NCBI RefSeq assembly: GCF_018829635.1
Contig: NZ_JAHKKG010000001.1
Span: 806,001-870,000, forward strand
Origin: Paractinoplanes bogorensis
GTDB lineage: Bacteria; Actinomycetota; Actinomycetes; Mycobacteriales; Micromonosporaceae
DNA: 64,000 bases
Direction of reading: 5' to 3'
Part shown: piece by piece, positions 53,319 through 62,155 of the stretch
Numbering within the stretch: the first letter of the stretch is position 1
Layout: each line of letters starts with the position of its first letter
Notes under the pieces: generated by a model
Databases searched by the model: none
Told to the model about the DNA's origin: nothing
Seen by the model: the letters and a program-made list of their open reading frames with translations, nothing else
Made by a program: the position numbers and the translations under genes

Positions 53319-54155
53319 ATGACAGCCATTGAGGTGCGCGGCCTGAGAAAGGCTTATAAAAACCATGAGGTGGTCCGCGGCATCGATCTCGACGTGGCCC
53401 GCGGCGAGGTGTTCGCGCTGCTCGGCCCGAACGGCGCCGGCAAGACCACGACCACCGAGATCCTGGAAGGACACCGGTTCCGCGACGGCGGCGAGGCGCG
53501 GGTCCTCGGCGTCGACCCCGGCACGGCCGGGACCGAGTGGCGGGCCCGGATCGGCATCGTCCTGCAGGACACCGACGACGCGGCCGACCTGACCGTCCGC
53601 GAGATGGTCCAGCACGTGGCCGGGTTCTATCCGAAACCGCGCCCGGCCGACGAGGTGATCGGCCTGGTCGGGCTGGAGGAGAAGAGCAGGAGCCGCATCC
53701 GTACGCTCTCCGGCGGTCAGCGCCGCCGGATGGACGTCGCGCTCGGCATCGTCGGACGGCCCGAACTGCTGTTCCTCGACGAGCCCACGACCGGCTTCGA
53801 CCCCGAGGCGCGCCGTCATTTCTGGGACCTGATCCGCACCCTGGCCGCCGAGGGCACCACGATCCTGCTGACCACGCACTACCTCGACGAGGCCGAGGCG
53901 CTGGCCGACCGGCTGGCCGTGCTGGCCGCCGGGCGGATCGTGGCCGAGGGCACCCCGGCCGCGCTCGGCGGGCGCTCGTCGGCCGGTGCGACCGTGTCGT
54001 GGCGCGAGGACGGGGTGCTGCGTTCCGAGGAGGTGCCCGACCCGACGCCGCTGATCCGCAAGCTGGTCGCGGCCGAGACCGACCTGAGCACGCTGACCGT
54101 CAGCCGCCCGACGCTCGAGGACACCTATCTGAACCTGATCGGAGCGCACCGATGA
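53319..54155 (+). CDS. ABC transporter ATP-binding protein (DrrA-like)
   Basis: A 278-aa ATPase with Walker A GPNGAGKTTTTE near 37, signature LSGGQRRRMDVA, Walker B LLFLDEPTTGFD and H-loop TTHYLDEAEAL, then a C-terminal regulatory domain ending RPTLEDTYLNLIG. It overlaps its permease by ATGA. It forms one transcription unit with the permease, kinase and regulator that follow. Confidence 0.92.
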   Translation: MTAIEVRGLRKAYKNHEVVRGIDLDVARGEVFALLGPNGAGKTTTTEILEGHRFRDGGEARVLGVDPGTAGTEWRARIGIVLQDTDDAADLTVREMVQHVAGFYPKPRPADEVIGLVGLEEKSRSRIRTLSGGQRRRMDVALGIVGRPELLFLDEPTTGFDPEARRHFWDLIRTLAAEGTTILLTTHYLDEAEALADRLAVLAAGRIVAEGTPAALGGRSSAGATVSWREDGVLRSEEVPDPTPLIRKLVAAETDLSTLTVSRPTLEDTYLNLIGAHR

Positions 54156-54943
54156 GCACCCTCTCCCTGGGCGTCAGCCGCGGCCACGTCGAGCTGCTCC
54201 AGTTCCTGCGCGACCGGACGGCCATGGTCTTCACGTTCGCCTTCCCGGTCATGCTCCTGCTGCTGTTCGGCACCATTTTCAGCGACAGCTACGACCAGCC
54301 GGGTGTGACCGCGGCCCACGTCTTTTCGGCCAGCATGCTCGCGTACGGAATCCTGACCACCGCCTTCGTGACGATGGGTTCCGGACTGGCCATGGATCGC
54401 GAGGACGGCACGCTGAAACGGCTGCACGGCACACCGATCAGCGCCACCTCGTACGTACTGGGAAAGCTCTTGCTGGTGTTGGCCCTTGTCGTCGCTGAGG
54501 CGGTGCTGCTGATCGCCGTCGGCACGCTGGTCTTCGACATGTCGCTGCCGGACGCCTCGCACTGGCTGGCCTTCGTGTGGATCTTCCTGCTCTCGGTCAC
54601 CTCGTCGTCGCTGCTCGGCATGGCGGTCAGCGCGATCGTCAAGCACGCCCGCACGGCCGGCGCCATCCTGAACGTGCCGGTGGTGGCCCTGCAGTTCATC
54701 TCGGGCGTCTTCATCTATCCGGTCATCCAGCTGCCGTCGTGGCTGATCACGGTCTCGTCGATCTTCCCGGTGAAGTGGATGGCCCAGGGCTTCCGCTACG
54801 TCTTCCTGCCCGACGGCATGCGGGTCAACGAGGCGGCCGGGCAGTGGGAGCTGGGTCGCATCGCCTTGGTGCTCGGTGCCTGGTGTGTGGTCGGATTGGT
54901 GCTGTGCCTGGTGACCTTCCGGTGGACGCGGCCCGACAAGTGA
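54152..54943 (+). CDS. ABC-2 type transporter permease (DrrB-like)
   Basis: A 263-aa permease with six membrane segments (AMVFTFAFPVMLLLLFGTIF first) and the loop REDGTLKRLHGTPISATSYVLGK typical of ABC-2 drug exporters; ISGVFIYPVIQLPSWL lies before the last segment. It overlaps the histidine kinase start as GTGA. Confidence 0.9.
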   Translation: MSTLSLGVSRGHVELLQFLRDRTAMVFTFAFPVMLLLLFGTIFSDSYDQPGVTAAHVFSASMLAYGILTTAFVTMGSGLAMDREDGTLKRLHGTPISATSYVLGKLLLVLALVVAEAVLLIAVGTLVFDMSLPDASHWLAFVWIFLLSVTSSSLLGMAVSAIVKHARTAGAILNVPVVALQFISGVFIYPVIQLPSWLITVSSIFPVKWMAQGFRYVFLPDGMRVNEAAGQWELGRIALVLGAWCVVGLVLCLVTFRWTRPDK

Positions 54944-56034
54944 CCTCCGAGCCCCGCGCCCTGTTCTGGGACGCCTACCTGACGTTGATCGCGGTCGTCG
55001 TGGCGGCCGCGGTCCTCGCCGTGGACAGTTCCGCGCTCGCCGCCCGGATCGGGTCGGCCGCGGCGGTCCTCGGCATCGTGGGGGTGCATTTCGCGGTCGG
55101 CCGGCATCTGATCCGGGCCGACCGCGAGAGCGTGGTCCTGATGGGCGTCCAGCTGGGGCTGTTCGCCACCGCGGTCACCCTGGTGCCGAACGCGAACTGG
55201 CTGCTGTTCGGTGTGATCCCGCTGATCTTCCAGCTGGTTCCGCTGCGGGCGGCCACGATCGGGGTGATCGCGGCCAATCTTGTGCTGCCGGTCTCGAACC
55301 TGATCCTGCGGCCCGGCTCGCTCGGCATGGACCTGGTGATCGCGGTCATCTCGGCCGCCGGCGGCATCTGGCTCGGCTACTTCATCACCCGGGTGGTCGC
55401 GCAGAGCCGCGAGCGTCAGCGGCTCATCGACGAGCTGGAGAAGACCCGGGCCGAGGTCGCCCGGCTCTCCCGCGAGGCCGAGCGGGCCCGTCTCTCGGCC
55501 GAGATCCACGACACGCTGGCCCAGGGGTTCACCAGCATCATCGCGTTGCTGCAGGCGGCCGAGCCGGACATCGACCTGGCGGTGCGGACGGCGCGGGAAA
55601 ATCTGGCCGAGGCGCGGTCGCTCGTCGCGGCGCTCTCGCCCGCGCCTCTCGCTTCAAGCTCACTTCCTTCCGCCGTACGCCGTCAGACCGACCGCTTCCA
55701 CGAGGAGTCGGGCGTCCCGGCCGGTTTCCGGGTGACCGGCGACGAACGTGCACTGCCGACCGCCGTCGAGGTGGTGCTGTTGCGGGCGGCCCAGGAAGCG
55801 CTGGCCAACGTGCGGCGGCACGCGTCCGCGCACGAGGCGGCGGTCCTGCTGGCGTACACGCCCTCGTCGGTGCGGCTGGTGGTCCGCGACGACGGGTGCG
55901 GCTTCGTGCCGGGGGCGGCCGACGGCTACGGGCTGTCCGGCATGCGCTCGCGCGCGGCCCAGGTGGAGGGTGCGGTGACCGTGCACAGTGACCCCGACAC
56001 CGGCACGACGATCGAAGTGGAGGTGCCGGCGTGA
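54940..56034 (+). CDS. sensor histidine kinase (HisKA_3 type)
   Basis: A 364-aa kinase with five or six membrane segments in residues 1-165, a short coiled coil (RQRLIDELEKTRAEVARLSRE), the phospho-His box LSAEIHDTLAQGFTSIIALL and a HATPase_c domain (AAQEALANVRRHAS, VVRDDGCGF, GLSGMRSRA). Its place between the exporter and the regulator suggests it senses the exported compound or envelope stress and controls the transporter. GTG 54940 overlaps the permease stop; GTG 54922 is an alternative. Confidence 0.88.
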   Translation: MTSEPRALFWDAYLTLIAVVVAAAVLAVDSSALAARIGSAAAVLGIVGVHFAVGRHLIRADRESVVLMGVQLGLFATAVTLVPNANWLLFGVIPLIFQLVPLRAATIGVIAANLVLPVSNLILRPGSLGMDLVIAVISAAGGIWLGYFITRVVAQSRERQRLIDELEKTRAEVARLSREAERARLSAEIHDTLAQGFTSIIALLQAAEPDIDLAVRTARENLAEARSLVAALSPAPLASSSLPSAVRRQTDRFHEESGVPAGFRVTGDERALPTAVEVVLLRAAQEALANVRRHASAHEAAVLLAYTPSSVRLVVRDDGCGFVPGAADGYGLSGMRSRAAQVEGAVTVHSDPDTGTTIEVEVPA

Positions 56035-56648
56035 TCCGGATCCTGCTGGTCGACGACCACCCGGTCGTGCGGCACGGGCTGCGCGGCATGCTCGAGGCCG
56101 AACCCGACCTGACCGTGATCGGCGAGGCGTCGTCCGGGCTTCAGGGCGTGGCGCTCGCGGTGGAAACACAGCCCGACGTCGTGCTGATGGACCTGCGCAT
56201 GCCCGGCGGCGACGGCGTGGAGGCCACCGAGAAGATCGTCGCGCAGGCTCCCGGCGTACGGGTGATGGTGCTGACGACGTACGAGACCGACCGCGACATC
56301 CTGCGCGCGATCGAGGCGGGCGCGGCCGGCTACCTGCTCAAGGACGCGTCACCGGCCGACCTGGCCGACGCCGTGCGGGCCGCCGCCCGGGGCGAGACCG
56401 TGCTGGCCCCGAGCGTGGCCTCGACCCTCGTCCGGCAGGTGCGCAAGCCGCCGCCGCCCCCGTTGTCGGCGCGCGAGGTCGAGGTGCTGAAACTGGTCGC
56501 GCGCGGCCTGACCAACGCCGAGATCGGCAAGCGGTTGTTCATCTCGGAGGCGACCGTCAAGACGCACCTGTTGCGCGCCTTCAACAAGCTCGACGTGGCC
56601 GACCGTACGGCCGCCGTGACGACGGCCATGGAGCACGGGTTGCTCTAG
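56031..56648 (+). CDS. NarL/LuxR-family response regulator
   Basis: A 205-aa regulator with receiver residues D8, D9 and phospho-acceptor D54 (VVLMDLRMPG), LLKDASP Lys, and a LuxR HTH (LSAREVEVLKLVARGLTNAE, FISEATVKTHLLRAFNKL). It is coupled to the kinase by a GTGA overlap. Its TAG stop overlaps the stop of the convergent Pepco gene on the other strand. Confidence 0.92.
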   Translation: MIRILLVDDHPVVRHGLRGMLEAEPDLTVIGEASSGLQGVALAVETQPDVVLMDLRMPGGDGVEATEKIVAQAPGVRVMVLTTYETDRDILRAIEAGAAGYLLKDASPADLADAVRAAARGETVLAPSVASTLVRQVRKPPPPPLSAREVEVLKLVARGLTNAEIGKRLFISEATVKTHLLRAFNKLDVADRTAAVTTAMEHGLL

Positions 56649-56974
56649 GTTTCTTTCTTGACAAAAGTGAAGGTCAGCCCGGACTTGCCGGCGAGCTCGC
56701 CACCGGTGCCGAGCAGCGACACCTGTCCCTTGGCGCTGATCTCGGCACTGATCTGCACCTGCTCGAGCCGGTATTCGCCCATCGCGGCCGGCACCCCGTC
56801 GAGCACCGACCCCATCGTGGCCACGAACTGCTCGACCCGCTCGCGCAGCACCGCGGCCGGCACCTCACCCCAGCCCAGCCGCAGCTCGTCGGCCCGCCGG
56901 AACAGGCCGCGCTCGGTGCGCCCGCTCTGGCCCTCGTCAAGCCCGAAGATGCGTACCACGTCGTCGTCAGTCAT
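56645..56974 (-). CDS. Pepco-type small conflict-system protein
   Basis: A 109-aa protein. The C-terminal half (YRLEQVQISAEISAKGQVSL, LLGTGGELAGKSGLTFTF) matches the pattern I associate with Pepco/Trypco domains: a strand pair, Gly-rich turn, then a GGLxF strand. In comparative studies of bacterial conflict systems these co-occur with peptidase effectors. The N-terminal half is amphipathic helix. It overlaps the CHAT gene by ATGA and is last in the operon. It probably binds or scaffolds the protease. Assignment is by eye. Confidence 0.65.
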   Translation of the reverse strand: MTDDDVVRIFGLDEGQSGRTERGLFRRADELRLGWGEVPAAVLRERVEQFVATMGSVLDGVPAAMGEYRLEQVQISAEISAKGQVSLLGTGGELAGKSGLTFTFVKKET

Positions 56975-58197
56975 GAACTCTCCCAGGGTCGGATGTGCAG
57001 ATCGGGATCGGCGTACGCCGCATAGCCCAGTCCGAGCGGATTGCCGAACCGGGCCAGCAGATGGTTGCGCGCGTGGTGGACGGACTCGCCCAACGGCCGG
57101 CGCCGCAGGATGAACGCCGTGTAGAACGCGGCCGAGAACTCCGACGCGACGTCGTCCGGCACCTCGACGTCACTGCCGATGAAGCCCCGGTTCCGGTTGC
57201 CGTGCAGGAAGAGCGACGGGAACGAGAGCGCGCTGGTGGCCGCCATCCGGGACGCGCCGCAGGCGTTCATGAAGATCAACGGCATGTTTCCCGTACGGGC
57301 GGCACGCGTCATCCGCCGGTCGGTGAGCTCGATGCCGAGGTCGTCCAGGCGGGTCACCACCGTGCGCCCGTCCCCGCTGAGCTCGATCTCGTTGCCCAGC
57401 GGGTCGTCCGCCCGCGTGTGGCAGTGGCAGGCGAAGTGCTGGATCTGGTCCGGTTCGCGGCCCGCCGCGCCGGTCAGCGACAGGGCCGGGTCCCAGATCA
57501 GGTCGACCAGGCCGGGTTCGTTCTCGTCGCCGCTCGGATAGGCCCGCTCGATCTCGACGTGCTCCCGCGCCGGGCCGGTGAGCCACGCGAGTTCGGCCGC
57601 CGCGCCCGGCAGGCCGTCGTGCCGCAGGAAGCGGACCGGGATCCGGCCCTCGGCCCCCGGTTCCAGCGTCCGGCCCTGGGCCACCGGCGCCTCGGCGAAC
57701 GACCGGCGGATCACGCACGAGAACCCGGCGAAGTGGCGGCACGCCTCGACCAGGCCGGCCCGGTTCGCGATCCGCCGCGTTCGGCGGGGCACGAACAGCG
57801 GGAGATACTCGATCGGCAGCAGGGTCTCGATGTCGCCGACGCATTCGATCAGTGGGGGAGTCGCGCCGGGGCGGTCGGCCATGGCCCGGGTGAAGAACTG
57901 CTGAATCTTGTCGATGTCTTCGGCCTGGTCGAACAGCAGGAGCATCATGAGCATGCCGGTCCGGCGCAGCATCTCGTACACGTCCGCGGCGTCGGCGTCG
58001 GCGATCTCCAGCTTGGGGATCGAGTCCTTGAGCTCGACGAGCAGGCGGTCCAGCGTCGCCCGGGCCTCGAGGACCCGTCCCGGGGCGGGCATCTTCAGCA
58101 GCAGCTTGCGCCGCGGGCGCCACGTTCTCGCCGGGATCGAAAACTCCAGGATCTCCCTCGACCGCACGGCGCGGATGGTCACCGCGGCCTGTGTCAC
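56971..58197 (-). CDS. CHAT-domain (caspase-like) cysteine protease
   Basis: A 408-aa protein. Residues about 1-100 are an unrecognised N-terminal region with helices (RVLEARATLDRLLVELKD, YEMLRRTGMLMMLLLFDQAED). The caspase-like CHAT fold occupies about 115-405. The catalytic His is in HFACHCH (H258 most likely) and the Cys in FMNACGAS (C313), spaced as in CHAT/caspase enzymes. The late GFIGSDVEVPDDVASEFSAAFY segment is the usual CHAT C-terminal strand and helix. There is no TPR or NTPase domain in the same chain. Start (GTG) and stop overlap both operon partners, implying a stoichiometric complex. Confidence 0.85.
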   Translation of the reverse strand: MTQAAVTIRAVRSREILEFSIPARTWRPRRKLLLKMPAPGRVLEARATLDRLLVELKDSIPKLEIADADAADVYEMLRRTGMLMMLLLFDQAEDIDKIQQFFTRAMADRPGATPPLIECVGDIETLLPIEYLPLFVPRRTRRIANRAGLVEACRHFAGFSCVIRRSFAEAPVAQGRTLEPGAEGRIPVRFLRHDGLPGAAAELAWLTGPAREHVEIERAYPSGDENEPGLVDLIWDPALSLTGAAGREPDQIQHFACHCHTRADDPLGNEIELSGDGRTVVTRLDDLGIELTDRRMTRAARTGNMPLIFMNACGASRMAATSALSFPSLFLHGNRNRGFIGSDVEVPDDVASEFSAAFYTAFILRRRPLGESVHHARNHLLARFGNPLGLGYAAYADPDLHIRPWESS

Positions 58198-60245
58198 TCG
58201 CCCACCGACGCCGGCTCGGCTTCCACGTCCACCGCGACGGCCTGGATCAGCCGGCCGCCCTGATAGAGCTGGAACCAGATCTGGTGCGTCCCGGGCCGTT
58301 CCGGCACGGCGAAGACGAACACCGCCTCGGCCGCCTGCTCGACGATCAGCGTCTCCCGCCCGGGTTGCGGGCGCAGGGTCGGGCTGTCGGCCACCGCCTC
58401 GAACTCGGCCAGCGGCTCGGCCCGTCCGCCCTCGATCTCGATCGGCTCGGTGATGAGGAAGGCGTCTCGCGGCGCCCCGTCCCGCACGACCGAGAACCGC
58501 ATGCCCAGGACGCCACCGGCCCGCGCCCGGATCACCTCACCGGCCCGTCCGCTGCCGTCGGCGAGGTCGAGCGCCATGAACCCGGTGAAGTCGACGAGGG
58601 GCGGTCCGGTCACCGCGTCCTCGATGCTCTGCCGGACCAGCGGCTCGAGGCGCTCGCTCAGGATCTCGGCGACCGGTTCGGCCGCGCGCTGGGCGACCCG
58701 ATCGGCCAGCCCGGCCAGTTGCTCCGGGCTCAGCTCGGGCGGGTCGATCCGGCGCGCCGGGAACTGCTGAGCCCGGAGACGCTCGAGCTCGGCCACGAGA
58801 CTCTGCGTCGCCTTGCGGACGGCCGAGTCGTCGGCCGGTTCCTCGGACGGCACCAGCTCGGTCGGCGAGTCCACGCCGCTCAGCAGGCCGGCGGCGGCGA
58901 TGAACGCCTCGGGATCGCGGGGGATCGGCACGTGCAGCTTCCGGGCCAGGTCGAAACGGTAGATCTCCACGGCCTCGGCCCGCTGATCGTACATATCGGA
59001 CACTCGGTCGGACAGGTCCGCGAGGAAAGCGGAGGCCAGACCGAGGAGAGCTAGGGCGGCCGACAGCGCGAGGAGGGTGGCGAACCCGGTCAGGATCAGC
59101 GTCACCAGGCAGGCCAGAGCCGTGTTGACGGCCGCGGCGGTCACGACGCGACGCGCGGCGATCGATCGGTCGGCCCGCCGCAGGCGCGTGCGCACGTCGG
59201 GCGGAAGGACCAGCTCGATCCGGGGCCACACCGTGCCCAGGGAGAGGCCGGTGCGTTCGATGACGTCGGTGAGGGCGGCCGAGACCGCTGGCGTCCACAA
59301 TGGCCGGGCGAACCCGCCGCGCCGGGCCGGGACGGGGATCGACGGCGTTCTCGTCGGCGGAGAGTCTGCTCGAGCCCGCTTGGCCCGCATCTGCCGGTCC
59401 ACTTCGGCCCGTCCGAGAGCGATCCATTCATCGACGCTGACCGGTCCGGTCGCGAGCCATCCGAGCAGGGGGCGTTGCAGCCCGGCCACGACGACGGCCA
59501 CCCCGACGGTGACCGCGATGGCGCTGCCCGGCTTCTTGGCCGCCCAGTCCGGACTGTTCGACACCAGGACGGCCATCGCCGACACCGTCGGTACGACGAC
59601 ACCGGCCAGACCATAGGGCCACGGGACCGTGTTGTCGCCGGAACGGAAGCCGACCCGGCCGAGCGCGATGAACAGGGGTAGCGCTGCCACCGCGATCAGA
59701 GTCCAGAGGACCGCCGGGCGATCGCGCAGGCCGCTCGCGACGGCGGCACTGATCGCGGCGCTCTCGAAGGCGGCCACGCACACCCAGTAGAGCCGGAACC
59801 GGGCCGTCCGGCTCCGGCTCGAAGGCCCGTACCGCATCAGTGCAAAAAGGGCGCCGACGCCGGACCGCCTGGTCGCGCTCGCGACAACGGCGGCCGCAGC
59901 CACGGGCACCAGCAGGGCGACACCGGTCGACAAAGACCCGGCCAGGACCTGGTTGTGGGCGAGCCAGGCGGTCGCGAGAGCGATGATTCCCGCCTCGAGC
60001 ACTAGGAACGTGATCACGTCAGTCCGCAGCCGAGCCTGCGGGCCGGGCCAGAAGATCTGGGACGCCCAAGCGACGCCGAAGATCGCGACAAGGCACAACG
60101 CCAGACCGGAGACGAGAAGTGGGGCCCGGATGGTGGCGACCTGGTCGATGACCAGGAGCGGGCCGAGCACCGCGGCGGGTGCCGCGATCAACAGCAGAGC
60201 GACCGCCGCACCCGGCCGCCGGGGACGCTCGTGATCCGCCACCAC
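58194..60245 (-). CDS. multi-pass membrane protein, first gene of CHAT/Pepco operon
   Basis: A 683-aa protein with about eight membrane segments in residues 10-265, a basic cytoplasmic stretch (RQMRAKRARADSPPTRTPSIP), two more hydrophobic segments near 365-410, a helical region (VRKATQSLVAELERLRAQQFP) and a C-terminal beta-rich domain of about 130 residues ending HQIWFQLYQGGRLIQAVAVD. That last domain recalls the beta-sandwich that often precedes CHAT domains. It is likely the sensor, anchor or membrane-acting effector for the protease. GTG 60245 or 60242 may be the start. Confidence 0.7.
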   Translation of the reverse strand: MVADHERPRRPGAAVALLLIAAPAAVLGPLLVIDQVATIRAPLLVSGLALCLVAIFGVAWASQIFWPGPQARLRTDVITFLVLEAGIIALATAWLAHNQVLAGSLSTGVALLVPVAAAAVVASATRRSGVGALFALMRYGPSSRSRTARFRLYWVCVAAFESAAISAAVASGLRDRPAVLWTLIAVAALPLFIALGRVGFRSGDNTVPWPYGLAGVVVPTVSAMAVLVSNSPDWAAKKPGSAIAVTVGVAVVVAGLQRPLLGWLATGPVSVDEWIALGRAEVDRQMRAKRARADSPPTRTPSIPVPARRGGFARPLWTPAVSAALTDVIERTGLSLGTVWPRIELVLPPDVRTRLRRADRSIAARRVVTAAAVNTALACLVTLILTGFATLLALSAALALLGLASAFLADLSDRVSDMYDQRAEAVEIYRFDLARKLHVPIPRDPEAFIAAAGLLSGVDSPTELVPSEEPADDSAVRKATQSLVAELERLRAQQFPARRIDPPELSPEQLAGLADRVAQRAAEPVAEILSERLEPLVRQSIEDAVTGPPLVDFTGFMALDLADGSGRAGEVIRARAGGVLGMRFSVVRDGAPRDAFLITEPIEIEGGRAEPLAEFEAVADSPTLRPQPGRETLIVEQAAEAVFVFAVPERPGTHQIWFQLYQGGRLIQAVAVDVEAEPASVGE

Positions 60246-60412
60246 CCAGAGATATCACGAGGGCGCAATCAAACCGTCGCGTGTGGACCTTGTGGCCGGG
60301 GTCACCCGGCGTTCACAGGAACTGCCAAGGGGAGCCACAGGTCAGGGCGAGGGGAACCCCGCAAGGTGGTTGAGGTGTCAAGCAATGGGACCGCAACGGA
60401 GGGAGACAGGGG

Positions 60413-60664
60413 ATGAAACGGGAGACCGGTCGGCGTAGTGCCGCGCTGCTCACCGGCGTCCTGGTGGCGGCGAGCGCGGTGGGGACCGCCGCGGTGGCCG
60501 CCGCCGCGTACGCGTCCGAGAAGTCCGATTCCTCGGTCACCACGACCGATGACTCGGCCACCACCAGTACCGACAGTTCCGACAGCTCGTCGACGAGCGA
60601 CTCGCCGTCGCTGTCGAGCGACAGCGGCAGCAGCGGCCAGTCCGCGACCTCGGGAGGGTCCTGA
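60413..60664 (+). CDS. small secreted or membrane-anchored Ser/Thr-rich protein
   Basis: An 83-aa protein: basic start, one hydrophobic segment (SAALLTGVLVAASAVGTAAVAAAAYA) and a low-complexity Ser/Thr/Asp tail. The tail is likely exposed outside the membrane; repeated Ser/Thr could accept covalent FMN from the ApbE protein that follows by 1 nt, but that is speculation. GGAGG lies about 8 nt before the ATG. First gene of the redox operon. Confidence 0.7.
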   Translation: MKRETGRRSAALLTGVLVAASAVGTAAVAAAAYASEKSDSSVTTTDDSATTSTDSSDSSSTSDSPSLSSDSGSSGQSATSGGS

Positions 60665-60665
60665 G

Positions 60666-61580
60666 ATGCCGCTGATCGAGATGTTGCCGGTGGGCGCCGA
60701 CACCGCGCAGTGGGACGTCTGGGGCACCGTGGCCCGCGTCGTCGTCACCGACCCGGCCGGCACGGACGAGGCCGCCGCCATCGTCGCCGACGAGCTGGCC
60801 GCGGTCGACCTGGCCTGCAGCCGGTTCCGCGACGACTCCGAACTGCGGGCGGCCAGTCGGTCCGGCGGCCGCCCGGTCATGCTCACCGACGTTGCCGCCG
60901 ACCTCGTGCGGGCGGCGCTGACCGCGGCCCGCGAGACCGGCGGTGCCGTCGACCCGACCGTGGGCGCGGCGCTGTGCGGCCTCGGCTACGACCGGGACTT
61001 CGCCGCGCTGACCGGGCGCGAGGTGGCGCCCGCGGTCCGCGTGTTCCCGAAGCCCGACTGGCGGGCCGTACGGCTGCGCGGTCGCGAGCTGACCGTGCCC
61101 GACGGAGTGCTGCTCGATCTCGGCGCCACGGCCAAGGCGGTCGCCGCCGACCGGGCCGCCGCCAAGGTGGCGGCCCGTTGGGAAACCGGGGTGCTGGTGG
61201 CACTGGGCGGGGACATCGCCACGGCCGGCCCGGGACCCGAGGGCGGCTGGCGGGTGCTGGTGCAGGACCGTCCGGGCGATCCGGCGTGCACCGTCCGCCT
61301 CCCGGCCGGCGCCGCCCTGGCCACGTCGAGCACGGCCTCCCGCACGTGGGGCCGGCGCGGCGAGTTGCTGCACCACATCATCGACCCGGCCACCGGCCGC
61401 CCCGCCCCGCGCGTGTGGCGTACGGTCTCGGTCGCCGCCTTCTCCTGCCTGCGCGCCAACACCCTCAGCACCGCCGCCGTCGTCCGCGGCCACGACGCGC
61501 CCACCCTGCTCGGGGGCACGCCGAGCCGGCTGGTCACGCCCGCGCTCGAGGTTCTGCGGATCGGCGGGTGGCCGCAATGA
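60666..61580 (+). CDS. apbE: FAD:protein FMN transferase (ApbE family)
   Basis: A 304-aa ApbE enzyme that moves FMN from FAD to a Thr/Ser of a target protein. The family text is visible: WGTVARVVV (normally MGT), DELAAVDLACSRFRDDSEL (normally D...FS.....S), TGGAVDPTVG, LDLGATAKAVAADRAA, ALGGDIATAGP and HHIIDPATGRPA. No signal peptide is seen, so it may act in the cytoplasm or on the membrane face. It overlaps the next gene by ATGA. A target with a classic D(T/S)GA(T/S) motif was not found in this window. Confidence 0.9.
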   Translation: MPLIEMLPVGADTAQWDVWGTVARVVVTDPAGTDEAAAIVADELAAVDLACSRFRDDSELRAASRSGGRPVMLTDVAADLVRAALTAARETGGAVDPTVGAALCGLGYDRDFAALTGREVAPAVRVFPKPDWRAVRLRGRELTVPDGVLLDLGATAKAVAADRAAAKVAARWETGVLVALGGDIATAGPGPEGGWRVLVQDRPGDPACTVRLPAGAALATSSTASRTWGRRGELLHHIIDPATGRPAPRVWRTVSVAAFSCLRANTLSTAAVVRGHDAPTLLGGTPSRLVTPALEVLRIGGWPQ

Positions 61581-62155
61581 CCGACGCGCTCTGGTATTTC
61601 GCCCGGGGCAGCGGTGTCATCTCGCTGGTGCTGCTCTCCGTCGTGGTCGCCCTGGGCATCGGTGCCCGCAGCGGCCGTACGGCGTTCGGACTGCCCCGGT
61701 TCACCGTGAACCTGGTGCACCGCAACGCCGCCCTGCTCGCCGTGGTCTTCCTGATCGGGCACGTGGTCAGCCTGCTCTTCGACCCGTACGCCCAACTGCG
61801 CCTGTTCGACCTGGTCGTCCCGTTCGCCGGCAACTACCGCCCGGTCTGGCAAGGCCTGGGCACGCTGGCGTTCGACCTGCTGCTCGCGATCGTGATCACC
61901 AGCCTGCTGCGGCACCGGCTCGGCGCGCGCACCTGGCGGGTCGTGCACTGGCTGGCCTACCTGTGCTGGCCGATCGCCCTGATGCACGGTCTCGGCAACG
62001 GTTCCGACAACGGCACGGTCTGGCTGTGGACGATCTCGGCCCTGTGCACGGCCCTGGTGCTGGCCGCCGTCGCCTGGCGCCTCAGCCCGAGCTTCACCCG
62101 GTTCCCCCAGCGGGCGGACCGCAAGATCAACCCGGCTCTCCAGGAGGTCCGATGA
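61577..62155 (+). CDS. ferric-reductase-like transmembrane protein (haem b)
   Basis: A 192-aa membrane protein with five or six segments and the MsrQ/ferric-reductase-like layout: ARGSGVISLVLLSVVVALG, a His in NLVHRNAALLAVVFLIGHVV, a further His in RVVHWLAYLCWPIALMHGLG. These His residues could ligate haem b. It probably carries electrons across the membrane between the flavin/ferredoxin proteins of the operon and an outside acceptor. GAGG precedes the next ATG, which overlaps its stop. Confidence 0.8.
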   Translation: MTDALWYFARGSGVISLVLLSVVVALGIGARSGRTAFGLPRFTVNLVHRNAALLAVVFLIGHVVSLLFDPYAQLRLFDLVVPFAGNYRPVWQGLGTLAFDLLLAIVITSLLRHRLGARTWRVVHWLAYLCWPIALMHGLGNGSDNGTVWLWTISALCTALVLAAVAWRLSPSFTRFPQRADRKINPALQEVR

